Below, piece by piece: positions 22,514-31,528 of a DNA stretch of 38,022 nucleotides (position 1 is the first letter of the stretch; each line of letters opens with the position of its first letter). The notes below the pieces were generated by a model. It was not told where the DNA came from and made no database searches. It was given only the letters and a program-made list of their open reading frames with translations. The stretch comes from an uncultured Verrucomicrobiota bacterium. GTDB lineage: Bacteria > Verrucomicrobiota > Verrucomicrobiia > Opitutales > Intestinicryptomonadaceae. The stretch lies in the NCBI GenBank assembly GCA_949293415.1, contig CASFDK010000048.1:1-38022 (forward strand), in the 5' to 3' direction. The position numbers and the translations under genes are program-made.

Positions 22514-23133
22514 TGCAGCTACACGCCGGACAGCTTGCGGAGATAGGGCGGGCGGTATCGCGCCAAATGCGGGCGCGAGCCGTCGCCTATTTTCCGCTGA
22601 AATACCGCTACGAAGTCGCGGGCGAACAGCTTCGCGCATTGACCTTGGGCGACATCCCGCTTTTGGAGTACTGCGACAACGCATTCATAGTCGGGGGCTT
22701 TCCGACGGCGGAAAACGCGCTTCAAATTCTGTGGCTTGCCAGCGAGAACTACGCACCCGACAGCAGGCGGCAGCGGAAATTCGCAATCCGCAAGCGGCGG
22801 AAGATTGCCGACGCGCAGCTAATCGCGGAAGTCGGCGAGTACATCGACGAAATGTACCTTGACAGCGGTTTGTGGCGGCGTTCCGACGAACCCGCGGGCG
22901 ATACGACCGCCAAGAAGCCGAAGCCGCCGCACCACGCCTACGCGGCGCTGATAACGGCGGAACTTGCGCGGTTCTACCACTGGAGCGAGAGCGACATTTT
23001 GAAACTCGAACTTCCGCGACTGTGGCAATACCTGCACATATCGCGGCGGTACGAAAACAGCGAATACCGCTGGACACAGTTCAGCGAATACACCGCCGAA
23101 GAGGCGGCGAGGGAGAACAAAAGAAATGGCTGA
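22513..23133 (+). CDS. Tail assembly chaperone candidate
   Basis: 206 residues, helical and basic in the centre (NYAPDSRRQRKFAIRKRRKI), with a second segment rich in Tyr/Trp. Lies between the tail-tube candidate and the tape measure, where assembly chaperones occur. No slippery frameshift site is obvious. The start overlaps the preceding stop (TAATG), and the end overlaps the tape measure by 8 nt. Confidence 0.45.
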   Translation: MQLHAGQLAEIGRAVSRQMRARAVAYFPLKYRYEVAGEQLRALTLGDIPLLEYCDNAFIVGGFPTAENALQILWLASENYAPDSRRQRKFAIRKRRKIADAQLIAEVGEYIDEMYLDSGLWRRSDEPAGDTTAKKPKPPHHAYAALITAELARFYHWSESDILKLELPRLWQYLHISRRYENSEYRWTQFSEYTAEEAARENKRNG

Positions 23134-24451
23134 TAGCCTGCTTGTAAAACTGGGACTTGACAACACCGCATTCGAACGCGGATTTAGCAAGGCTGGGCAA
23201 CGACTTCGGACACTCAACAACACGCTGAAACTTACCGGCGCGGCGTTCGGAGTTGCATTTGGAATCGGCGCGGTAAGGCAGTTTGCATACCAAATAAGCG
23301 ATATTACAAAGGAAGCCGAGAAGCTCGGAATGTCAACATCCGCATTTATGGAAATGCGAGAGAAAGCAATCCGCGCGGGCGATTCGATTACCCCGCTTGA
23401 CGAGAAAATCAAAAGCCTGAAAAAATCGATGGGTTCGGCGTTCGACCCCGTTCGAATAGATGAATGCGCCGCCGCAGTTTCGCAGTTTTCCGATGCAATG
23501 GAATCGTTGAAAGGGGATATCCTCGGCGGAGTCATAGATGTTTGGGATAGGTTCGCCGGCGGTGTTATAAATACGATTTTCAACGCAAAAGACGGTTATG
23601 AGTTTGTAAAAAAACGCAGAAAAGAGGCGGTTGAAAAACAGCGCGAACTTAACGCGGAACAAATGAAAGAAATAGAAGCGCAAAAGGCGTTAAAAACAAT
23701 AAAGGAGCTTCAAAAAAAATTCGACGATGCCCGCAATAAAAACGGCGAAAAGCTTTTGAGCGCGTCCGAAAAACTTTTGTTAAACGAGATGGAGCTTGCC
23801 GACCTTGAACGCGAATCGGATGAGATGCTAAATTCGGAGAATGTGAACTATAAGCGCATTGAAGAGATTGCGAAGCGTGTGGTTGATTTGCGTACCGAAA
23901 ATTTAGACCTCGCCGACGCGGAAAAAAAGGAAGCCGAAGATAGGATAAAGGCGGAGAAGGACTTTCTAGACAAAAAAGAGTCCTTGGAGAATCGGCTGAA
24001 CGACCTCTACGACCAGCGGAAGAAAACTCTCGACGACATCGCCAAGAAGACAAAGGACGCCCTCGACGCCACAATGCAGCTAATCGGCGACAAGGGGCGC
24101 GGACAGACCAAGCAGAATATGGACAAGTCCGCCAAGTACGCCGAAAAAGCCGAGACCGCCAAGGCGGAGGGGCGAATGAACGACTACTTCCGCTACTCGA
24201 AGAAGTCGGAGGAGTACAAGGAAAGGGCTGTGAGCGAACGGCGCGATATGCTGCAGAGCAAGGGGAGAGAAGCCCTGAAAAGGGGCGACCGCGAAACTTT
24301 CGACAAGCTCAAGGACGAATACAACAAAGAGGGCTTCGGCAAGGGCAAACCCGACGACGAACAGGCGAAGAAACTCGATAAAATCGCCGAGGAGACCGAA
24401 AAGACGCGCCAGAACCTCGACAAACTCGTAAACGGATTGCAGGGCGAATGA
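23126..24451 (+). CDS. Short tape measure protein
   Basis: 441 residues, almost all alpha-helical: an N-terminal TMP-like region (LLVKLGLDNTAFERGFSKAG, then a glycine-rich AAFGVAFGIGAV helix), a long charged coiled coil (EKQRELNAEQMKEIEAQKAL), and a Lys/Glu-rich C-terminus. A tape measure at roughly 1.5 A per residue implies a tail of about 65 nm. The first ~900 bp are AT-richer with different codon preference than the last ~400 bp, suggesting mosaic origin. Confidence 0.7.
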   Translation: MADSLLVKLGLDNTAFERGFSKAGQRLRTLNNTLKLTGAAFGVAFGIGAVRQFAYQISDITKEAEKLGMSTSAFMEMREKAIRAGDSITPLDEKIKSLKKSMGSAFDPVRIDECAAAVSQFSDAMESLKGDILGGVIDVWDRFAGGVINTIFNAKDGYEFVKKRRKEAVEKQRELNAEQMKEIEAQKALKTIKELQKKFDDARNKNGEKLLSASEKLLLNEMELADLERESDEMLNSENVNYKRIEEIAKRVVDLRTENLDLADAEKKEAEDRIKAEKDFLDKKESLENRLNDLYDQRKKTLDDIAKKTKDALDATMQLIGDKGRGQTKQNMDKSAKYAEKAETAKAEGRMNDYFRYSKKSEEYKERAVSERRDMLQSKGREALKRGDRETFDKLKDEYNKEGFGKGKPDDEQAKKLDKIAEETEKTRQNLDKLVNGLQGE

Positions 24452-25374
24452 TGGACAAACGATATTTAAACGGACTCGACGAAACGCTGCTTTCGACCGC
24501 GGGGATGCCCAACGGCACGCCGACAATTTCCTACCCGTTTCTTTCGAACGGCGACCGCGAAACGAAAATCATCCGACAGAAATACTGGCTTTTCGCGGAA
24601 TCGCTTTCGAACGTAGCTATGGACTCGCAAATGGACGACGCGACCGCCGCGCTATTCGCGTTCGACACGACCTCGATGATACTTTGCGAGGAGACCGAAC
24701 CCGCCGAAGTCGGCTGCGGAATCGTGGAAGTCGAAAGGATGTTCTGCTCCATTCCGAAAATGCGGACAGTCCGCACTCCGCAGTCGATAACCACATTCGG
24801 CTTCAACTCGAGCCCGACGTGGGCGGCTATTTCCGACTACACGGTAAGCATCATCCACGACTTCCACAAAGTCAACCCGCCGTACGAATTTTATTTCACG
24901 TTTCCCGCGTCGTACGAGGGAAAGGACGTATGCGTCTCCGCGCGGCTGAAATTCGAAGACCAGTTCGGAAGCGGCGGCACGAGCACACTCACTGCCACGA
25001 AATACGGCATAGTAGAAAACGGGGCGTTTTCGTTCAAGTGGTATCCGGGCAACAACCGCGACTACAGAGCTTCGGTTTCATCCGTCCAGATTTCGACCGC
25101 GCCGAAAAAGCGCAACTCGAAGAGCATAGTCGCCGACGGCTACGATGTCTACAGCTACGTTCTGCTTTCCGACCCCGCGCAGAAGGTGGCGGTATCGTCG
25201 GCGTTCGAGGAGCTTTCCGGCGCGAACATCCTGACCGAATCTACAAGCCCGAGCGCGACCGAGTTCGCCAAGATGATTTCCGACGGCGTAGCCTACCAAT
25301 GCGCGGAAGCGACAGTCAACCAGTGGCACGGCAACATCTACGAAATCCGCACGCCCTATGTCTACGCAATCTGA
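24448..25374 (+). CDS. Tail tip / distal tail protein candidate
   Basis: 308 residues, beta-rich with no signal peptide; includes ASYEGKDVCVSARLKFEDQFG and FKWYPGNNRDY segments. Starts at an ATGATG overlapping the tape measure stop. Gene order suggests a distal tail or baseplate-hub component; family not recognised. Confidence 0.45.
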   Translation: MMDKRYLNGLDETLLSTAGMPNGTPTISYPFLSNGDRETKIIRQKYWLFAESLSNVAMDSQMDDATAALFAFDTTSMILCEETEPAEVGCGIVEVERMFCSIPKMRTVRTPQSITTFGFNSSPTWAAISDYTVSIIHDFHKVNPPYEFYFTFPASYEGKDVCVSARLKFEDQFGSGGTSTLTATKYGIVENGAFSFKWYPGNNRDYRASVSSVQISTAPKKRNSKSIVADGYDVYSYVLLSDPAQKVAVSSAFEELSGANILTESTSPSATEFAKMISDGVAYQCAEATVNQWHGNIYEIRTPYVYAI

Positions 25375-25939
25375 CCGTTCGAATCTGGCGGACTTTCTCG
25401 TACGGAACGGAAGCCGAAAGGCGGCGGTGCTGGCGTTCTGCCGCTTCCCGAAAATCCGTTCGATAACGTGGGACTGTCCCGACGGCGACGGCTTGCGCGT
25501 CTCGCTCTTCGACCTCGACCACAGGCTGCTCTACTCGGAGAAGCGTTGGTGGCGGGCGAACGTATCCGGGCGCGACAACGTTTCTGGAGTCATCAACATC
25601 CCGGAGCGACAGCCGCGCCGGATGCTGATTTTCTCAATGGAGTACAACGAACAGCATACCGCCGAAGCCTTTGTCTACGAATCGCGCAACCAGCCGAAAA
25701 CGCGGGTGGAAATAGTCTTCGACAACGGGAAGACGGCTTCGAGCGTGCTGGAGGAGTCGCCGAATATGCGGAACATACCGTGCCCGTCGAACGGCGACGG
25801 AACGCGCGTGATAAACTATATGCACCTTTTCGGCGGCTCGAAAATCGTTCCGAAATTCGCGCTCGAAAATCCGCTCAACCCTGTTGAATACGGAATATCG
25901 GAGATTTGGAAAAACGGCGAGTGGCAGACGCCGGGTTGA
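25358..25939 (+). CDS. Minor tail protein candidate
   Basis: 193 residues, beta-rich (ITWDCPDGDGLRVSLFDLD; RVEIVFDNGKTASS) and overlapping the previous gene by 17 nt. Contains Trp-rich LYSEKRWWRAN. Its TGA stop is made by the TTGACG of motif copy D. Unrecognised; tail-fibre-adjacent location. Confidence 0.45.
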   Translation: MSTQSDRSNLADFLVRNGSRKAAVLAFCRFPKIRSITWDCPDGDGLRVSLFDLDHRLLYSEKRWWRANVSGRDNVSGVINIPERQPRRMLIFSMEYNEQHTAEAFVYESRNQPKTRVEIVFDNGKTASSVLEESPNMRNIPCPSNGDGTRVINYMHLFGGSKIVPKFALENPLNPVEYGISEIWKNGEWQTPG

Positions 25940-25964
25940 CGCATCCGCCCTTGTCGATATATGG
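25933..25964 (+). promoter_or_regulatory. 32-bp late-gene motif, copy D
   Basis: Very close to copy A, sharing the CCGCCCTTGTCG core (one base different). Contains the stop of the preceding gene and the start of the tail-fibre gene. TTGAC/GTCGA pair with one G-U. Confidence 0.65.
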
Positions 25965-27877
25965 ACAAAACAATTTACGTCAACACGTCGGCGGCGACGA
26001 TTACGGCGGCACTTGTAAACGCCGATTCGATGCCTTCCAAACTTCCCGACCTTGTAATAGGCGACACCTACAAATTCAAAGCCCTGTTCGTCGGCGAAGC
26101 TCCCGACTTCGGAAGCGGCGACACCTACCTTTTCAATCTCGGATTCATCGCCAAGCCGACGGCGGGCACATACCGCCTTTCGTATGGCGACGACACCACC
26201 GCCGACATCCCGCACGACGCGGACGCCGAAACAGTGCAGACCGCCCTCAATGAGCTTAAGTCGATAACCGCCGCCGGCGGGGTAGACGTAATGGGCGCGG
26301 CGGGCAGTCCGTTTAAAATCGAGTTCCGCGTGGCGGGCACGCGCACCGCAATCGAAGTGAAGACAAAACTCTACCCCGAATCGCGGGCATACATTTCGAC
26401 AATCCGCGCGGGCGACGAAACGCACACGGCGGTTCAGGCAATCGCAATCAAGCTCGACACCATCGCCGCCGTTTCGAACTACTCGCCCGACGCGGAAAAC
26501 TCGGGCTTGTCGTTCGACGTATCGATAAACACGATAGAGGCGATTCTCGCGCTCAGCGGCGGGCAGTCCGTGGATGTGGTAGGAGAAATGAAAGCCGTAA
26601 AATCCGACGGCAGCGTGCGGACATTTTTTCAGGCGAACTGTAAAATCATAAACCAGCTCATAGACACTGGCGAACTTTCCGCCGCGACTCCCGCGATGGA
26701 GTCGGTAGTAAAAATCGTGAACAAAGCGGTGGCGGCTTGCGCGGCGGCGGCGGAAACGGCTACGACCAAAGCCGCCGAAGCGTCGGCATTCGCGACGGCG
26801 GCGGACACATCGGCAGACCTCGCCGGCGAGCACGCGACAACCGCAACCGATAAAGCTTCGGAAGCGGCGACATCCGCCGAGACCGCGCAGACAGCCAAGA
26901 CCGACGCGGAAACGGCGAATACGAACGCGCAGACGGCAAAGACGGCGGCGGAATCCGCAGCGACGCGAGCGCAGGCGGCGGCGTTGTCGATGTCGGTATG
27001 CGAGCGCGTTGGCACGTTCCATTTCGGCAGTGCTGGGGGCGCGTTGCAGACGACGGGCAACCCGATGTACGGCGTGCTCGACCAGTCGCACTGTATGACG
27101 CTCGAACTCGACGAAGACTTCCAATTCTCCACGCACTCGGCGATGTCGCTCAATTTTACGGGCGACAACCAGTATAACTCGGGCTACTACGGAATCGGCT
27201 TGACTCTCGGCCGTAACGGAAGGTTTCTGCTCCGCGCAGGAAACGGCTCGCGCGACGGCGGCTATTTCGGAAACGCGCCGTTTCTCAACAACGTCTTCGG
27301 CGGCACCGACCCCAACACAATCCCCGCGGGCAAATACGCCTTCTGCCTCTGTATGCACTTCGACGCAACCGACCCCACCGCGTCAACCGCAAGAATCTAC
27401 GTCAACGGCGCGAAGAAGTGGGACTTCGGATACCCGACGACGCTCGACGAAAACAGCGCAACCGTCCCGCTCCAGACATCGACCATTGCTTGGCTCGAAA
27501 ACTCCAAGCTCGGATTTTTCGACACCGCCAACTACCACAAAACCGATTCGACCAACTTCGGCTACGGACACTTCGAGGGTAAAGCGAACCGCTTTGCGGT
27601 CTTTAACTTCGATATGTCGGCTTCCGACGCTCCGTATACGCCTGGCGACTACGCTTCGGGGAAACGGATACCGGTTGCGCTGCAAAGCTCGACCGCCGAA
27701 AAGCGGTGCATAGTGGCTTCCGCCGACTATTCGTTCGGGGGCAAGGTGCGCGACATCTCGGGCAACGAAAACCATCTGACCGTTTGCGGCGACGTAAAAG
27801 GCGACAAGGACGAAGCCGTAAGGCAAATGTACAACGCCTTTAGCGCGGCGTACACGGCGGAGAATGCAACTGCATAA
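25961..27877 (+). CDS. Tail fibre with coiled-coil stalk and lectin-like tip
   Basis: 638 residues. The N-terminal ~230 residues are beta-rich (attachment domain). An Ala/Thr/Glu heptad stalk follows (about 240-345: AAETATTKAAEASAFATAAD and repeats), forming a trimeric coiled coil. The C-terminal ~290 residues are a compact beta-sandwich-like domain (LNFTGDNQYNSGYYGIGLTLG; TARIYVNGAKKWDFG), resembling a LamG/concanavalin glycan-binding fold. It probably determines host binding. The start ATG is embedded in motif D. Confidence 0.65.
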   Translation: MDKTIYVNTSAATITAALVNADSMPSKLPDLVIGDTYKFKALFVGEAPDFGSGDTYLFNLGFIAKPTAGTYRLSYGDDTTADIPHDADAETVQTALNELKSITAAGGVDVMGAAGSPFKIEFRVAGTRTAIEVKTKLYPESRAYISTIRAGDETHTAVQAIAIKLDTIAAVSNYSPDAENSGLSFDVSINTIEAILALSGGQSVDVVGEMKAVKSDGSVRTFFQANCKIINQLIDTGELSAATPAMESVVKIVNKAVAACAAAAETATTKAAEASAFATAADTSADLAGEHATTATDKASEAATSAETAQTAKTDAETANTNAQTAKTAAESAATRAQAAALSMSVCERVGTFHFGSAGGALQTTGNPMYGVLDQSHCMTLELDEDFQFSTHSAMSLNFTGDNQYNSGYYGIGLTLGRNGRFLLRAGNGSRDGGYFGNAPFLNNVFGGTDPNTIPAGKYAFCLCMHFDATDPTASTARIYVNGAKKWDFGYPTTLDENSATVPLQTSTIAWLENSKLGFFDTANYHKTDSTNFGYGHFEGKANRFAVFNFDMSASDAPYTPGDYASGKRIPVALQSSTAEKRCIVASADYSFGGKVRDISGNENHLTVCGDVKGDKDEAVRQMYNAFSAAYTAENATA

Positions 27878-27887
27878 AAAGGACAAT

Positions 27888-28163
27888 ATGAAAATAAACC
27901 TGACAACAAACATCAACGGGGCTTCGCAGAGTGTCGAAGCCGAAATCAAGGGCGTGAACGTGTACATCGAAACCGCGTTCGGTCGCAGTGTAATTCAACT
28001 GAAGGAAAGGGACGAGCTTGCGGCAATAGAGCCGTACGCCGAGGTCATACAGGGTATGGCGGACGCCTACGCCGCGCTAAAGAATCCGCCGGCGGACGGC
28101 GGGCTTGACGAGCCTCTTTCCGAGCAGTCGGAAACGCAAAACGGACAATCTGAAGGCGAATAA
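27888..28163 (+). CDS. Small acidic hypothetical protein
   Basis: 91 residues, acidic Gln/Glu-rich C-terminus (LSEQSETQNGQSEGE) and a beta-like N-terminus (KINLTTNINGASQSVEAEIKG). SD AAAAAGGAC. Overlaps the holin-like gene start. Possibly a fibre-assembly or lysis accessory; unknown. Confidence 0.5.
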   Translation: MKINLTTNINGASQSVEAEIKGVNVYIETAFGRSVIQLKERDELAAIEPYAEVIQGMADAYAALKNPPADGGLDEPLSEQSETQNGQSEGE

Positions 28164-28606
28164 TGCAGGGGCTTGAAATACTCGGCGCAACGGGCGCGGG
28201 CGCGATTGTCGGCGGCGTTCTGACTTGGATAACCGCACTGCGCAAGGAATCGCACGAACGCCAGCTTGCCGTAATCGACAAGCTGCGCGAAGTTGCAAAA
28301 GACGCGGACGACAGTGCGGATAGGGCGTTTACACGCGACAATTCATGCATCGGACAACGCGTGCGGCAATTTATCATAGCCGCACTCATATTCAGTTTCG
28401 TCGTTGCGCCGTTCGTGTTCGCGTGGACAAACATTCCGATAGCGGTCGAACGAACGGAGGAGTCTGGCGGATACTTGTGGGGATTGATTCCCGAATACAC
28501 GCGGCAGGTGATAGAGTATGCGGCGGGGTTCTACATTCCCGCGGAATTCAAAGTCGCGTTTATGTCGATAGTGGGGTTCTACTTCGGCAGAAGCGCGGCA
28601 AGATAG
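28163..28606 (+). CDS. Holin-like protein with three membrane segments
   Basis: 147 residues. Hydrophobic segments are at about 7-25 (ILGATGAGAIVGGVLTWITAL), 70-90 (FIIAALIFSFVVAPFVFAW) and 127-143 (FKVAFMSIVGFYFG), with a charged cytoplasmic loop between the first two. This matches three-span phage holins that permeabilise the membrane at lysis. It is the last phage gene in the window, and no endolysin is next to it. Confidence 0.65.
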   Translation: MQGLEILGATGAGAIVGGVLTWITALRKESHERQLAVIDKLREVAKDADDSADRAFTRDNSCIGQRVRQFIIAALIFSFVVAPFVFAWTNIPIAVERTEESGGYLWGLIPEYTRQVIEYAAGFYIPAEFKVAFMSIVGFYFGRSAAR

Positions 28607-28629
28607 AACGGACCGATTGTCTGGTTTTC

Positions 28630-28670
28630 CTCCGTCGCAGGGGAAGTTTTCCCCTTCTTTTGCGGCGGAG
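28630..28670. terminator. Hairpin at the prophage-chromosome junction
   Basis: CTCCGTCGCA pairs with TGCGGCGGAG (one G-U), with an inner GGGGAA/TTCCCC stem. It lies between the convergent holin-like gene and tpx, so it may stop transcription from both sides. No long U-tract. Confidence 0.5.
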
Positions 28671-28753
28671 AAACTCGGCTTTCTTTCGTTTTACACTTCG
28701 CAAAACGCCAATTATCCGTATCCGAAATTCCGCCAATTTCGTTGTGCTGCGGG

Positions 28754-29260
28754 CTATAGTTTTTCGAGGGCTTTTATTGCGCCGTCGTAATCGGGTTCTT
28801 TTGTTATGTCGGGAGTCATCGCGGCATAGACAACCCTGCCCTCCTGCGATATTACCACAACTGCCCTTGCGAAGAGTCCGTCGAGCACGCCGCTTGTCAT
28901 CAATACGCCGTAGTCCCGACCGAACTGCGAGGCGGGTCGGCAGTCCGAAAGCGTCATCACATTCCGCAAACCCTCCGCCGCGCAGAATCTGCGCTGCGCG
29001 AACGGCAAATCTTTCGATATGCACAGAACAAGCGTGTCGGGATGTTCCGCGGCAATTTTGTTGAAACGCCGCACCGACATCGCGCAAACCGAAGTGTCTA
29101 CACTCGGGAATATATTCAGTACGATTTTCACGCCCGAATTTTCGCCGAGCCAAAAGTTGCTAAGATCGGACTTTGCCATCTTGAAGTCGGGCGCGCTGTC
29201 TCCGACGCGTATCAACGCGCCGCACAGATTTATGGGGCTTCCGTTAAATTTCGTGTTCAT
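28754..29260 (-). CDS. tpx: Thiol peroxidase (atypical 2-Cys peroxiredoxin)
   Basis: 168 residues, full length for Tpx. The peroxidatic cysteine lies in PSVDTSVCAMSVRRFN (Cys59) and the resolving cysteine in SKDLPFAQRRFC (Cys93); the catalytic Thr (DTSVC) and the conserved Arg are present. Reduces peroxides using thioredoxin in the cytoplasm. First clearly chromosomal gene after the prophage. It follows the chemoreceptor pair on the same strand by about 51 bp. Confidence 0.9.
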   Translation of the reverse strand: MNTKFNGSPINLCGALIRVGDSAPDFKMAKSDLSNFWLGENSGVKIVLNIFPSVDTSVCAMSVRRFNKIAAEHPDTLVLCISKDLPFAQRRFCAAEGLRNVMTLSDCRPASQFGRDYGVLMTSGVLDGLFARAVVVISQEGRVVYAAMTPDITKEPDYDGAIKALEKL

Positions 29261-29311
29261 ACTGACACTATCGTAATTTAACGGCGGATGTTAATTTAAA
29301 ATGCGGCAGGG

Positions 29312-31528
29312 CTACTCCGTTTCCTTGGGGCATTCGAGCCGCCGCGCCTTGTCGGCGAGCGATTCGGATGTGCGCGAAATCGACGTCGTCACATTTTTTA
29401 GCGCGTCCACTTTCGCGCGCGTTTTTTCCGCGAGCGTCTTGAGCGATTCCATCGACATCCCGATAGCCCGCGCGTTTTCCTCCTGCCCCGCTACGCCCGT
29501 CGCCAGCGATTCGAATTTCGGTCCCAGTTCCGCAATCTGCCCCTCCGCCGCCGCGAGGTTGTCGTGCAGTTTGCTTATCATATCGGAATTGGTTTTCATC
29601 TTTGCGGCGAAATTCTCCATATCGTCCACGCCCAGTTCCACCGACCCGTTCATTTCCGAAACCATTTTCGAAACGTTCATCGCCGAGACCGCCGTTCTGT
29701 CGGCGAGCCTCGATATTTCCGCCGCGACCGCGCCGAAGCCGTCGCACTGTTCCGAAGCGCGCTCCGATTCTATCGACGCGTTGAGCGAGAGCATATTCGT
29801 GCGTTCGCTTACGGCGTTGATTGTGGAGACTGCGGCGATGATGCGTTCAGTTTTGTCCTTGATGACGGCGAGCCTTGCCGAGACCGAATCGGCGGCGGCA
29901 AGCAGCGATGCTGCGTTGTCGTTGAGCCTGCCGAGCAGGTTGCCGCCGTTGCCCATGATTTCGAGCGAAGTGTCTATGTTTTTCGCCGCCTCCCGCGCGT
30001 CGGCGTTGAGCAGCACTACCGATTTCGATATCGAATTTATCGTGAGCAGAATGTCCTCGAGCGTTTCGGAGCGCACCTGCGTCATCGCGTCGATTTTGCC
30101 CGCGCCGCTGGAGATTGTCGCCGCGTTGCCCGCCAGTTTCTCGCCCGAATTGCGCACTTTCGAAACGAGCTTTGCGAGGTTTTCCGACATCGTTTCGAGC
30201 GCGAGCGAGAGTCTGTAAATTTCGCTGTTGCACCATCTGCGCGGATTCGTAAGCTCCGCGAGTTTCCGCCTCGCGGCGGCGATGTCGCCGTTTTTGATTT
30301 TCCCGACGGCGTAGTCGAGCCCGCGCAGCATTTGAACGCCGCTCTGTCCCGCAATCCACGTCGCCAAGCCCGCCGCGAATAGTATTCCCACGCCGACCGC
30401 CAACAGCAGAAACACGAAACTGCGCGCGGAGTCGTCTATTTTTTCGACCCCCTGCGCGTAGTCGCCGTTGTGCACCGTCGCGCCGATTACCATATTCCAC
30501 GGCTTGAAATAGGCGAACGCCGTTATCACGTCGTCCGCGCTGCGCTCGAGTTCCGTTTTGTATTCGCGCACCGCCACCTTGTCGCCCTGCGCCACCGCCG
30601 AGTTTATTATTTCGAGCGTCATTTCGCGGCGTTTTTTGAACGTGTCGCCCTCGACTATGTAGCCGTTGCGCTTGCCGTCGCGAGATACGCGCACGACCGA
30701 TTCGCCGCGTCCGACAAGTTCCACCGCCCAGACGCTTCCCATCGTGCCTATGCGGATGTTTTCGAAATATTTCAGCAGAAAGCCGATTGAACTTTGCGGC
30801 CTGCCGTAGCCGATTGCGCCCACGACATCGCCGTAGGAATCGAGCAGCGGCTCGTAGTTTGCAATGAAGCTCATCGACCCCGTCCGCGATATTCCCGAGA
30901 ACGTTTTGCGGGCAAGGAGCGTGCGGACGATTGCGCCGTCGTCGTATCCGCCCGTAGCGGGGATGTATGTGCCCACATACGGCTGTCCGTCGGGGTCTGT
31001 CACGGTTGAGGCTATTCTGAGCATCGCGCCCGAAGTTCCTATCCGCTGGAGTATGCAGAAATCGAGTCCCGTCTCCCTTTTCAGCAGGTCGAGCGTGTCC
31101 CTGACCTTTCCCGACGCGTCCGCGATTGTGCCGTCGGAGGCGAGTTTAAGCTTTACGGGCGAGTCGCCGAAGAGCATAACGGGCACGTTGAAGTCGGACG
31201 TTTCCGTTGGGGTCATTTGCGATGCCGCGCGGATTTCCCCCTTCTTCTCGAGCAGCCGCGGAACGCCGAGCGCGCCTATGTGCGTTCCGATTGCCCCGTG
31301 TGCGCGTTCGTCCTCGTCGAGCTGCGTGCGCTGGATTATTTTGCAGATTCTTATTGTGTCGTCCACAATTTGGCGCGTTGTGCGCGCGCCGATTTTGTCG
31401 AATTCCGAATACACTATTTCGCGCACGTCCAGATTCATCATCCATACGAGCACGCCTATTACTATCACGGGCAGGGCGGACAGCCCGACCGAAAAAATCA
31501 CGAGGGTTTTCGAGAGCGGTATCTTCAT
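29312..31528 (-). CDS. Methyl-accepting chemotaxis protein (second of pair)
   Basis: 738 residues. An N-terminal transmembrane helix (TLVIFSVGLSALPVIVIGV) is followed by a large periplasmic Cache_3-Cache_2-like sensor (the PYVGTYIPATGGYDD and MSFIANYEPLLDSYGDVVGAIGYG segments), a second TM near SFVFLLLAVGVGILFAAG and a HAMP-like linker. The cytoplasmic signalling hairpin is around residue 575 (ERTNMLSLNASIESERA ... GFGAVAAEISRLADRTA). It passes ligand binding to CheA/CheW. Its start overlaps the stop of the upstream paralogue by 4 nt. Confidence 0.85.
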   Translation of the reverse strand: MKIPLSKTLVIFSVGLSALPVIVIGVLVWMMNLDVREIVYSEFDKIGARTTRQIVDDTIRICKIIQRTQLDEDERAHGAIGTHIGALGVPRLLEKKGEIRAASQMTPTETSDFNVPVMLFGDSPVKLKLASDGTIADASGKVRDTLDLLKRETGLDFCILQRIGTSGAMLRIASTVTDPDGQPYVGTYIPATGGYDDGAIVRTLLARKTFSGISRTGSMSFIANYEPLLDSYGDVVGAIGYGRPQSSIGFLLKYFENIRIGTMGSVWAVELVGRGESVVRVSRDGKRNGYIVEGDTFKKRREMTLEIINSAVAQGDKVAVREYKTELERSADDVITAFAYFKPWNMVIGATVHNGDYAQGVEKIDDSARSFVFLLLAVGVGILFAAGLATWIAGQSGVQMLRGLDYAVGKIKNGDIAAARRKLAELTNPRRWCNSEIYRLSLALETMSENLAKLVSKVRNSGEKLAGNAATISSGAGKIDAMTQVRSETLEDILLTINSISKSVVLLNADAREAAKNIDTSLEIMGNGGNLLGRLNDNAASLLAAADSVSARLAVIKDKTERIIAAVSTINAVSERTNMLSLNASIESERASEQCDGFGAVAAEISRLADRTAVSAMNVSKMVSEMNGSVELGVDDMENFAAKMKTNSDMISKLHDNLAAAEGQIAELGPKFESLATGVAGQEENARAIGMSMESLKTLAEKTRAKVDALKNVTTSISRTSESLADKARRLECPKETE

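Noticed and set aside
25634..27358. 574-codon minus-strand open frame opposite the tail fibre
   Set aside because: Extremely Arg/Val/His-rich with no domain signature; antisense shadow of a real fibre gene.
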